A DNA stretch of 64,000 nucleotides from GCA-002722245 sp038154685 (GTDB lineage: Bacteria; Bacteroidota; Bacteroidia; Flavobacteriales_C; GCA-002722245): NCBI GenBank assembly GCA_038154685.1, contig JAYPYW010000010.1:1-64000 (forward strand), in the 5' to 3' direction. Position 1 is the first letter of the stretch, and each line of letters starts with the position of its first letter. The notes under the pieces were generated by a model. The model saw only the letters and a list, made by a program, of their open reading frames with translations. It was not told the DNA's origin and made no database searches. Below are positions 45,184 through 55,400 of the stretch, piece after piece. A program made the position numbers and the translations under genes.

Positions 45184-46233
45184 ATATCGAATCCAGTTAA
45201 ACAAATACAACTCGTTGTCCTAACATTATTAGTATCATGTTACGGCCATTTAATGGCACAAACTTGCATTGATTTTAATGATTTCACATCACCTATAAGT
45301 CATTACAACAACCTTGTCTCCTATCCAGATAAATCTATTTTGTATCAAGTTGGAGATATTAAAATGAAAAATGGGAACGATGCTTCCCATCCTTTTAACC
45401 CAACGGTTTTGGATTCCATAAAAAGCGGTTACATACCTTTTGGAGAAAGACTTTTCTTCAAAGGTTCTTTGGTAATTGACGTATCTGATTTTCCTAGTGA
45501 ATGCAAAAAAGTAAGGATTGCGGTTAGTACGGACTCAATATTTATTGATTCCTATCTTATTCATCCTGCATCAGGGCCTACTTTCCCGTTCGATATAGGG
45601 GATAGTATACGAATAGAAGCTGATATGGGGCTAGTTATTACAGGTAAATTCAACAGGATAAGATTACAGCCTCAATTAGTTATTAACCCCCAAGGTAGTT
45701 TAGATAACTTTTGCTTGGAAGCCTGCTCAGGAGAAGAAAATTGTGAAATAGATTTTGAATATAACGTTACCGACAGCATTATTGATTTTACAAACCTTTC
45801 CTCAATTGGTCCAAGTGAATCGGATTTATTTATGTGGAATTCTTCCGGTAGACCTTCTAGTGTAGAGGAAAACCCAACATATATTATCCCTGAAAATGGA
45901 AAACACGAATTTTGTTTAACGATTTTGAACAGTATGTGTTTCTTGGGTGGTCCTACTCTTGCAAAATGTGATTCGGTTGAAATAAACATACCAGAACTTG
46001 ATTTCATTGAAGAAAACGAACACTTTACGCTAACACCTAATGATGATGGAGTTCAAGACTATATTGACTTGGAAGAAGGAACGAAAATCTTTGACAGGAA
46101 TGGTTTAATAATCATAGAGCTAATTGATGATTTAAGGTGGACTGGTACAACCTCTAACGGTACTACACTTCGAACTAGTTTGTATACCATATTACTAAAC
46201 GGGAAAACCTCCCAAATTACCCTAATTAGGTAA
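45184..46233 (+). CDS. Small T9SS type B cargo protein (paralogue 2), odd start codon
   Basis: The first ATG (45253) would leave no signal peptide. The same frame upstream encodes a perfect one (KQIQLVVLTLLVSCYGHLMAQ) with no ATG, GTG or TTG before it. Starting at the ATA at 45184 gives MSNPVKQ... and 349 residues, the size of the two paralogues (351 and 350). Either ATA is used or the start codon has been lost. The body has the shared N-terminal domain (PTVLDSIKSGYIPFG, VIDVSDFPSECKKV), a PKD-like part and the short type B domain (HFTLTPNDDGVQDYIDL, KIFDRNGLII, RWTGTT, ITLIR). Confidence 0.65.
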   Translation: MSNPVKQIQLVVLTLLVSCYGHLMAQTCIDFNDFTSPISHYNNLVSYPDKSILYQVGDIKMKNGNDASHPFNPTVLDSIKSGYIPFGERLFFKGSLVIDVSDFPSECKKVRIAVSTDSIFIDSYLIHPASGPTFPFDIGDSIRIEADMGLVITGKFNRIRLQPQLVINPQGSLDNFCLEACSGEENCEIDFEYNVTDSIIDFTNLSSIGPSESDLFMWNSSGRPSSVEENPTYIIPENGKHEFCLTILNSMCFLGGPTLAKCDSVEINIPELDFIEENEHFTLTPNDDGVQDYIDLEEGTKIFDRNGLIIIELIDDLRWTGTTSNGTTLRTSLYTILLNGKTSQITLIR

Positions 46234-46288
46234 ATTCCATTCTTAATATTGAATGGAGGATTAAATTCAACAAAAAATATTCTTCAGA

Positions 46289-46304
46289 AGGGGTTACTTT
46301 TTAA
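46289..46304 (+). promoter_or_regulatory. AAGGGGTTACTTTTTAA motif before cargo paralogue 3
   Basis: It lies 35 bases before the TTG start of the 350-residue cargo gene. It shares 13 bases with 45150-45162 and 11 bases in reverse with 13724-13734. Confidence 0.4.
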
Positions 46305-46338
46305 AAGTAGGATGTAGTAATGGGAAACAACTAAAATT

Positions 46339-47391
46339 TTGAACATCCAAAACTACATAAACATTGTAATAATCGCCTTAATTATAGGCAGTTATGGAAT
46401 TTTATCAGCCCAGATGTACACAGATTTTAGTACATTGCCATATCCCGTTTCATTTTACAACAATTCAATTATGTTTCCCGAGGGTAGTGTTTTGCACCAA
46501 TTTGGAAATATTAAAATACTCAACAATAAGGATGCAAATAACCCCATAAATCCTACCATAATAGATTCCGTGGTCACTGATGAGTTTTATCTCAACTCAG
46601 CTATTTTCTTTAGAGGGAAACTAATTTTCGATGTTGGAAACTTACCTACTCATTGCAGGAAAATTACATTTAAAGCAAATACAGATACTATTTTTGTGGA
46701 TTCTTATGTATACGATATTTCAGCTGGGACACCTCTTCCAATTCAAATTGGAGATTCTGCCAGAATAGAAGACCCAGGAGACGGATCTGGAACAATAGTT
46801 ATTGGTAAATTTAACACCTTGGCATTTCAATCTAATCAATTAACTTCCCCTCAATCTCATGTGCATGATTTCCTTATCGAAGCATGCTCTAACGCAGAAT
46901 TTTGTAATGCCAATTTTGAATATAATGTGATTGGTAACGAGGTTGAAATAAGTAATTCATCTTCGATTTTAGCTGATGAATCAGAGTCTTTCTCTTGGAG
47001 TATTAATTCAATTGACCTTCCTGGAGACTATGATAATGTAATTTACGAGCATGAAAATCAAAGTAAATTTGAAGTTTGCTTAGGTTTTTCAAAAGCAAGT
47101 TGCGTTAACGGATCTTCCTTTTCAAAATGTGACTCGGTTCAAATTGAATCTTATAGAGAAGAACTTGATAACAGTGATCACTTTACTTTAAGCCCTAATA
47201 ACGACGGAATCCAAGATTACATTGATTTATTAGCTGGAACAAAAATATTTGATAGAAACGGGTATTTAATTACCGAATTATTGAATGATAGCCAATGGAG
47301 TGGAACAAATCAAGGTGAAATTCCGTTACCTACAGGGTTATATACTGTAATGTATAACGATTCTAAGTTTAATATAACAATAGTAAGGTAA
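46339..47391 (+). CDS. Small T9SS type B cargo protein (paralogue 3), coupled to sigma factor
   Basis: 350 residues from a TTG at 46339, chosen because it gives the signal peptide MNIQNYINIVIIALIIGSYG...SAQ; no ATG precedes it. The N-terminal domain (PEGSVLHQFGNIKILN, PTIIDSVV, DTIFVDSYVYDIS), PKD-like part and short type B domain (HFTLSPNNDGIQDYIDL, KIFDRNGYLI, QWSGTN, LPTGLYT, ITIVR) match its two paralogues. Its TAA overlaps the ATG of the sigma-factor gene (TAATG), so the cargo and sigma factor are probably made in step. Confidence 0.8.
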   Translation: MNIQNYINIVIIALIIGSYGILSAQMYTDFSTLPYPVSFYNNSIMFPEGSVLHQFGNIKILNNKDANNPINPTIIDSVVTDEFYLNSAIFFRGKLIFDVGNLPTHCRKITFKANTDTIFVDSYVYDISAGTPLPIQIGDSARIEDPGDGSGTIVIGKFNTLAFQSNQLTSPQSHVHDFLIEACSNAEFCNANFEYNVIGNEVEISNSSSILADESESFSWSINSIDLPGDYDNVIYEHENQSKFEVCLGFSKASCVNGSSFSKCDSVQIESYREELDNSDHFTLSPNNDGIQDYIDLLAGTKIFDRNGYLITELLNDSQWSGTNQGEIPLPTGLYTVMYNDSKFNITIVR

Positions 47392-47990
47392 TGTTTAAGA
47401 AACGCGCAAAGAAATATACCGATCAACAAATAATTGAAGAGATCCTAAAAGGAAACTCCGATCAAGTATTGCGATATTTGTATACTGCTGTGCAACCTAA
47501 ATTATCTAACTGGATTAAAAGAAATAATGGTTCTGAAGATGAAGCACAAGATATTTTTCAGGATGCTGTTCTTTCTTTTTACGAGTATGTTTTACAGGGG
47601 AAATTTGATGCTTCTAAAAGTGTTGATGGTTTCATCTTTACAATTGGAAGAAACAAATGGATTAACCGAGCAAAACAAAAAAGTAAAATTGTTTCTGGAG
47701 CTGATTTTATTGAAAATATTGAAATAGAAACAGAAGAAAGAGGTTTTGAAATATCGGCCGAAAATAACAATAGTAACCAAAAGATAGAAGCATTACTTAC
47801 GCAACTTGGTGAGCGTTGTAAGGAGCTTTTAACCATGAGTATTTTTTACAATATGAAAATGGTTGAAATTGCTGAAAGTATGGGTTTCAAAGGAGCCGAT
47901 GCTGCTAAAACCAAAAACTACAAGTGTAAAAAACGCTTGATGAAATTAATTAAGGAAGATGACAGTGTTAAAAGCTGGCTTTACGCATGA
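47391..47990 (+). CDS. ECF-type RNA polymerase sigma factor
   Basis: 199 residues. Region 2 is residues about 10-85 (DEAQDIFQDAVLSFYEYV, then FIFTIGRNKWINRAKQK) and region 4 about 130-185 (LLTQLGERCKELLTM, MKMVEIAESMGFKGADAAKTKNY). There are no regions 1 or 3, as expected for the extracytoplasmic-function class. It overlaps the upstream cargo stop by one base and the downstream anti-sigma gene by four (ATGA). Such pairs turn an envelope signal into transcription. Its target promoters are unknown; the cluster itself is the obvious candidate. Confidence 0.9.
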   Translation: MFKKRAKKYTDQQIIEEILKGNSDQVLRYLYTAVQPKLSNWIKRNNGSEDEAQDIFQDAVLSFYEYVLQGKFDASKSVDGFIFTIGRNKWINRAKQKSKIVSGADFIENIEIETEERGFEISAENNNSNQKIEALLTQLGERCKELLTMSIFYNMKMVEIAESMGFKGADAAKTKNYKCKKRLMKLIKEDDSVKSWLYA

Positions 47991-49150
47991 TAGATTTTAA
48001 TAGACATATTGAAATTGAGAATTACATTCAAGGAAAATTAACTCCTGAAAAACGTTCTGTATTTGAAGCAAAAATGGCTTCAGATAAACACTTGCGTGAG
48101 GAAGTTGAATTGCAAAAATTAGCAAATTCAGTAATTGCTACAGGTGCAAAACTGGATATAAAAAATCAATTACAAAATATACACTCGGATTATAAAAAAG
48201 GAAAAGCAAACAATAGAAACTTTAAGTTACTTACTGTTATTGGTGCTATATTACTAGGGATAACTTATATGATTTCACTTTTCGGTGAAGAGGAACCTAA
48301 AAAAGAAGATAATCCTGTAATAGAAAAAACCATAAACGTTCCTAACGATAATACTCAGAAAGAGAATAAAGAAAATTACCAAAATGAATCCGATCATGCT
48401 TTGCAACAGATAAATGATTCAAAAGCTACCGATAGTCCTATTTCTAAAGGAAAGCCAACCAATAAAACACCTGGGGCTATTAGAGACTCAGTTACTAGTG
48501 TTGATTGGGGTTCATTTACAGGAGGGAGAGACTCTACGGATACTTCAATCATTAATTCGTACAGACCTGGAGGATTAACTGACTCCCCAAGAAATGACAA
48601 TGATACTGTGAAAACATCGGGTACAGATAATGAAGGAGCATTTAACCTTTGTAAAGAAATTGAGGATTTGAAACCTAAGTATTCCATGACTCAACCTTGC
48701 TTTGGGAAAACAAAAGGTACCATTTCATTTAATGACTCAAGATTTGAATATTTCCAAACCAACTTAAATAATGAACCATATACAAATTTTGATGAAGTTG
48801 AAGTTCCAACTGGAAGTATTTTCATAACAGGAATTGATGATAAAAATTGTAAAACAAAACCACTTAAGGTGGATGTTAAATACGATGATTGTACCTACTC
48901 TATTCAACCATCAAACATGCAATTCCTTGAATTCTCATTCAATGAGGACGAGGTTCCTGTAATCTTTACATTAAGGTCTGCAAGAAGTGGGTTTGAAGTT
49001 TACAAACAAATAATAGAATTCGCTGGGGACTTTACATATGAAGGGATTGCAACAGATGGATCCCAATTACCAATGGGTAATTACGTATACCTTGTTACTA
49101 AACCTTCTGGTGAATTTATAACTAAAGGCCAAATAACCATTGTTAGGTAA
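47987..49150 (+). CDS. Anti-sigma-like membrane protein with a type B CTD-like end
   Basis: 387 residues. The cytoplasmic part (1-77; IENYIQGKLTPEKRSVFEAKM) is like Bacteroidota anti-sigma N-termini. One membrane span covers about 78-99 (FKLLTVIGAILLGITYMISL). A Ser/Thr/Asn-rich linker (about 100-215) leads to a periplasmic beta domain (about 225-320; LKPKYSMTQPCFGKTKGT). The last 50 residues (FEVYKQIIEFAGDFTYEG, LPMGNYVYLV, KGQITIVR) follow the pattern of a type B sorting domain, with Tyr replacing the Trp of WDG. There is no cleavable signal peptide. I infer a trans-membrane anti-sigma factor whose outside part senses T9SS cargo or translocon parts. Confidence 0.75.
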   Translation: MIDFNRHIEIENYIQGKLTPEKRSVFEAKMASDKHLREEVELQKLANSVIATGAKLDIKNQLQNIHSDYKKGKANNRNFKLLTVIGAILLGITYMISLFGEEEPKKEDNPVIEKTINVPNDNTQKENKENYQNESDHALQQINDSKATDSPISKGKPTNKTPGAIRDSVTSVDWGSFTGGRDSTDTSIINSYRPGGLTDSPRNDNDTVKTSGTDNEGAFNLCKEIEDLKPKYSMTQPCFGKTKGTISFNDSRFEYFQTNLNNEPYTNFDEVEVPTGSIFITGIDDKNCKTKPLKVDVKYDDCTYSIQPSNMQFLEFSFNEDEVPVIFTLRSARSGFEVYKQIIEFAGDFTYEGIATDGSQLPMGNYVYLVTKPSGEFITKGQITIVR

Positions 49151-49440
49151 CAATCAAATCAATCCTCGCAAGTATAAAAAAATAACTTCTGCTTTAAATT
49201 CTGATAATAGTATTTACTGGATATGATGATTTTAAGAGGAGGAAGTCAAAAAGGGCTTCATGTATCTTCTTCTCTGAAGAGTGGATCAAGTGGTGCATTT
49301 CAGGAACTATTAAATGTTTTTCTTTAACAGTTGAATAATTTTTTTATCCCCTCATCACCGGTTAACTTTTCCCCTTCCTATTCTACTCCAATAAAACTAA
49401 ACCCTTCTTAACAAAGAAGAAAATATTTAGAATTTGCTAA
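49151..49440. other. Intergenic region between convergent genes
   Basis: 290 bases. A 34-codon ORF (49223-49327) has no support. TTCTT-AACA-AAGAA at about 49404-49417 is a weak hairpin followed by T-rich sequence on the minus strand only loosely; I see no strong terminator here. Confidence 0.4.
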
Positions 49441-52400
49441 TCACCTAATTAAACTCACTCTTCCAACACGACTAATTCTCTCTGATAATCCTAACTCTTC
49501 TTGTGTGCGGTAACTTATTTTGTATACGTAAACATCTATCTGACAATCATTACCCATGTAGGTACCATCCCAGCCTGAATTGATATCGTTGGTTTGATAG
49601 ATTTGCTCTCCCCAACGGTTGAAGATTAATAACTCATAATCTATAAACTCACCATAAAAACTCGATGGGAATTCATCGTTTAAACCATCATCATTTGGAG
49701 TAAAAGCATTTGGAAGATATAAACTCCATGGGCAGTAATCTCTTATTGTAATACTATCTCTTACACTACAAGTTCCTACGGAAATTTCCACTTGGTACTC
49801 TCCAGCTCCTTCTATTAAAATAGTTGATGTTACCTCACCTGTGTTCCATAAGAAATCATAAACCGGGTTATCATTAGCAGTGATAGCTAAACCTCTTTCA
49901 TCAACATCCTCAAAACATATTGCATTCTCCGCCAATGAATGATCGATCTTACTTACTGGTAAGTCAACAACTATTAGCCTCGCAGAATCTATAGTCTCAC
50001 AACCATCTTGAGTTACGCTCACAACATAAACCGAATCCGATACAGCTGTGATTTCCTCTTCAGAAGATCCCGTATTCCATTCCACCAACCCAATCTGGCG
50101 ACCAGCATCAAATACATGTGATTCTCCCTCACAAATGGTTACTGTATCTGGTCCTAAATCCACAATCGGAATTGGGTTAAAAATCACTTCTGCATCATCG
50201 CTTGCTTCACAACCTGCAGCAGTTCTTACGATTAAAGTATATGGTCCACTTACTACTGGGTTGATTGTTTCTGATACTAATCCTCCTGTCCATTCGTGAT
50301 CCATTCCTGCTGTGTTGAAGGTATTTTCTAAAGTAACTACTTCCCCTTCACAAGCTGCTGTATCTCTTACATTCACTTCTGGTAATGGGTTTTCGGTTAC
50401 TACGTATGTAGTTTGTGATTCACATCCTGTTAATGTGTTAGTTACCGTGATATCGTATGGGGAGGCAATGTTCATTGAGTTTACTTCTATCTCCTCAGTT
50501 ATTTCTCCTGTACTCCACTCATATGTGTAGCCTGCTCCCATTCCCAATCCGATATTTATCGCATCTCCTTCACAAAATTCTGCTACTCCTGGAACCAATA
50601 TTGGTAATGGATTCACTGTTATATTGATCTCTGCAGTTCCTTCACAACCCATTCCGTTATCTACCCTTACCTCATATCTTCCGCTTACTGGATCAGTTGT
50701 GATAGTCTCTGTTAATCTCCCAGCTCCTAAATCGCTCCAAGTGAAATTAAAACCTGCTGCTGCAGTGTAATTTGTATTTAATACTGTGTCTTCTCCTTCA
50801 CATAATTCAATATCAACTCCAGATAGTATTGTTACATCTAGGTCGCCATCAATAATTAATTCCGCCTCTGCTCTTCCAATACATCCATATCTGTTAGTGA
50901 TATCTACCCAGTAGTTTCCTGCTACATCAGTTGTGATGGTTTCAGTATTTGCTCCTGTATTCCATGCATAAGTATAAGCTCCTGTACCATCGTCATATTC
51001 GTCTGGAATAAATTCATGATCCATACCTGGACAAACTACTTGGTCATCTAATTCTGGAACCGGTAATGCGATGACACCTAAGTTTACTGTATCTGAATCT
51101 ACACAACCATTCGCATCTATAACCTCTACCGCAAAACTTCCGGCTAAATTGCTTTCATAATTTTGAGTTTTTCCAGCTGCATCTAAATACCAATTATAAT
51201 TCGCAAAAACCCCAGCATTGAAATTAGCATTTGGTGCTCCAAAACAAATCGTGTCATCTGGCCCTAAATCAACTACTGGTTGAGCATAGATTACTAAAAC
51301 AACAGTATCCGAATCTACACAGCCTTCTGCATTTGTTACTGCTAAGGCAAAATTACCGGCTAAATTACTTTCATAAGTTTGTGAAGCTCCAGCAGCATCC
51401 ATGTACCAGCTATAAGAATCGAAGATCCCTGCATCAAAAATTTCATTAGGTGCCCCAGGACAAATTGATCTATCGGCTCCTAAATCAACATCTGGTTGAG
51501 CATGAAAAGCAAGAACAACAGTATCTGTATCCATACATCCATTCACATCTTCTACCTCAACAATATATTCTCCAGCAGTTTTACCCATTACAGTTTGATT
51601 TATTCCAGATCCTTCTCCCCACCATTCATAAGTAACAAAGGCACCGGCATCAAATTCAAAGGAATCACCAGGACAAATAGCTTGATCTAGTCCTAAATCA
51701 ACTTCAGATCCTGCGTAATAACTTAATGCTACCGTATCAGAATCTACACAACCGTTAGCATCCTTTACCTCAACAGCAAAACTTCCTGCCAAATTAGATT
51801 CATAATTTTGCGTGTTTCCTACGGCATCGTAATACCAATTATAAGCTGCAAATACACCTGCATCGAATACCTCATTTGGAGCCCCTAGGCAAATCGTTCT
51901 GTCCAACCCTAAATCAACTACTGGTAATGCATGATGAGCTAAAACTACTGTATCTGAATCTACACAACCATTAGCATCTGTTATTTCAACAGAATATTCT
52001 CCTTCAGCTTTTGCCCATATAGTTTGGTTTGTACTTGCTCCTAATTGATACCAGCTATAAGTATCAAAACCACCGGCGTCAAATTCAAAAGAATCACCAG
52101 GGCAAATTGTTTGGTCTAAACCTAAATCTGCAACCGGTAAAATATGATGTGATAAAACTACTGTATCTGAATCTTTACACCCATTAGCATCAGTAACTTC
52201 AACCGAATACTCACCAGCATCTTTCGCCCATAATGTTTGATTTGTACCTGTTCCTAATTGATACCATGCATAACTATCAAAAACTCCAGCGTCAAATTCA
52301 AAAGAATCTCCAGGACAAATGGTTTGATCTAAACCTAAATCAGGGATAGGTAATGCATGGTATGAAAGCACTACTGTATCAGAATCAACACAACCATTTG

Positions 52401-55400
52401 CATCTGTTACCTCAATGGCATAATTTCCTTCTAAATTAGTTTCATAAGTTTGCGTATTACCTGCAGCATCATAATACCAGTTGTATTCATCAAAAACATC
52501 AGCATCAAAAATTTCATTTGGGGCAATTGGACAAATTAACCTATCGGCTCCTAAATCAACCGTTGGTAACCCATTGATAGTAATATAAATTGAATCTTCA
52601 CAAATGTTAGCACCATCAACATTTGTGAAGATTAATTTATAAGTTCCTGGAGTAGCTCCTAAGTCTTCAGCATTAAATACTGTATCAGCCCATTCATTTA
52701 AAAATACATTTACTGAACCAGTAGGCATAGAATCTATTGACCAGGTTCCAGTTCCAGATGCAGCTAAAACAAAGGCATCTAAAACTACTGAGTCACCAAT
52801 ACAAATCGCAGAATCCACTTCTTGAAGATTTACATTGCATGTTTCACAAGTTATTACCGGATGATCGTCAATATTATTTGTTGAATCACATTCTTCAATT
52901 GTTAATTCAGGAGCATCAACCGGACTAGATCCGTCGTCATTAACCACAGCAAATAATTCATAATCTCCAGCTGGAATATCAATATTAATTGTAAAACAAC
53001 TTGGAGAAGAAACCGTTGTATTTAAATCCGTAACTCTTGTTGTGCTTAATAAAACACCTCCTGCTAAAGGGTCTCCAGCATATAACGTAACATCAAAGTC
53101 ATAAACATGCGCTTTAAAATCCTCATTACATATCTCTATTGCTGCTTTTGCATTTGGTAAAGAACAATCTCCTCCTACGAAGAAAGTTGAATCTATTTCA
53201 ACTACAAAATCTGGCAATGCAGGACGTAAAGCGATTCCATCTTCAGTTAAAACTGCTGCCTGAGATAAGTAGATATCTAAACCAGGAATAAGCGCCTTAT
53301 TTTGAACAATGTTAGGAATAGTTAAATCATCGTTCACGAATACCGGTGAATAATTTACCTGATTCCAAACAGATCTAGTTGGCATCCATGGCGTTGCAAT
53401 ACTTTCAAAAACCGTTAAATGACCTCTACCTGTTCCATCGCTATCAGCACAATTACAAACTATTTCTGCTTCTCCATCGGCATCTACATCAGCTATTACA
53501 GGCGTTTCTGTTCTTGTACCAGATCCACATTCGAATGATGCTCTAATAGCACCTGTTGCTCCATCTAAAACATAGATGTCTTGCTCATCGCGGTAAATAA
53601 TTTCGGTAATTCCGTCTCCCTCAAAATCAAACGAAGTTGAAGCTGTAATTCCAGATACATCAACAAATGTTTGTTCCCACATCCTGGTTAAATCACCATC
53701 TAAAACAACATGTTTTCCACCTGTTGCTACAGCTGCTTCTGGAAACCCATCACCATCAAAATCGGCAATTTGCACCAATGAAATTTGATTATTAGCTGTA
53801 CTCGCATCAGCAGGGTTATCGATAATGGCATTTAATTGTGCATCGCTCATTATCATTGCTTCAGTCCTGGGGTCCCAAACAGCAATGACACCACCATCTC
53901 CACAACAAGATCCCCCCGCAACAATATCCATTAATCCATCGCCATTCCAATCGGCTAATGCAGCACTTCCATCATCTCCATTAATAGTTGTTGGGATTTT
54001 AGCAACGGCAATTAAGTCTCCAAAGCTTAAATCAACACTGTAAACGGTTGATCCTGTTATTAACTCAGCACCGGAACAAGCTGCACAGTGCCCATCAGGT
54101 AAAATATCAAATGCAACAGGAAATTTGTGGCCAAAACCTGAAGTTCCATTTGGATCGTTAACTGGATCGGGACTTTTAGCTACAAGTGCTCCTGTTTTTG
54201 CTTCATAAATTTCTGTACCGATGTAAATTTCAGGATTACCGTCACCATCAAAATCAATAAAGGATGGATGAGCAGCATTATCTAAATCGTTGGCAGCCCC
54301 ATTAATTAGGTTTGGTGGAATAAAACCTGGTAAAGGGCTTCCATCATGTGTATATGCTCTTAAAATTCCATCTTTATCAACAGCAAAAATTTCTCCAAAG
54401 CCATCACCATCTATGTCTGCTATTCCAGCACCTTCAGTTGCATATGAACTAGTGTGAGTTATTTCAGTTTTTAAACTTCCATCTCTACCATCAAACACCC
54501 TAATTACTTCATCCTTATTAAAAAGCGTAACTACCTCTGGAAAACCATCACCATCCAAATCACCTACTACTGGTGTTTGTCTTGTTTCTACCCTTTCTGT
54601 TGATTTCCAAGCTCTTTGAATATCGAAACTAAACTCCAAATCAGGAATTTCCATACATTCCGGTGTTTCTCCTCCAAAATAGAAATCAGCACATGCTGGA
54701 TCATCAAAAACGTCTGGATCAAAGCAATCCACTAATCCATCACAATCATCATCTATTCCATTCCCCGCAATTTCTGCCGGGGTACAAGAAGAAGATGCTT
54801 CCACTTTAGTTCTATCACAATAAGATTTAGCTGTTACATCCCAATCGAAAAGACCACCCCAAACACCATCGTTTTGAGCATTACCTGTTATGTGTAATCC
54901 ATCAGCGTAGTCCAATGGACCGCCAGCCGAATAATCAGCGCCAGAATTATAATATGTAACTAAGTTATATTGATCTCTAAGTTTAATTTCATGATCTCCA
55001 GCTGGTATAGTAACACCCATTGGAACTACCACTGTGTGCTTTGTACCTCCTCCACATGGAACAAAAATTGGAAAAGTATGAACTGTCCCATCTTCTTCTA
55101 TTAGATCAATAAAAATTTTATTTGCATCACACCCCCAATTTCTGTCTTTAAATTCAATAGTAACCGAATTAAAAACCATCTCTTTATCGGTAGTGAAAAA
55201 GGTGCGGAAATAATTAGCACCAAATTGATTGGTATTCCCCGCACCCGTCATTGGAGCAACTCCAATTGAATAACCTGCAATGAAATCTTTGTCTATTATT
55301 ACAGAAGGGTCTTCTACATAATAAGTATATGTTCCGCAATCTAAACCAGTTGCGTTAAAATTACAGCCTGTTCCTAATTCAGTTCCCCCTGTTTCTTCCG

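Noticed and set aside
41281..47400. SusC/SusD-type polysaccharide utilisation locus with its ECF pair
   Set aside because: No TonB-dependent receptor plug or SusD lipoprotein is present; the barrels fit PorP/SprF instead.
49223..49327. 34-codon ORF between the anti-sigma and giant adhesin genes
   Set aside because: No hydrophobic segment, recognisable motif or promoter; chance length in this sequence.
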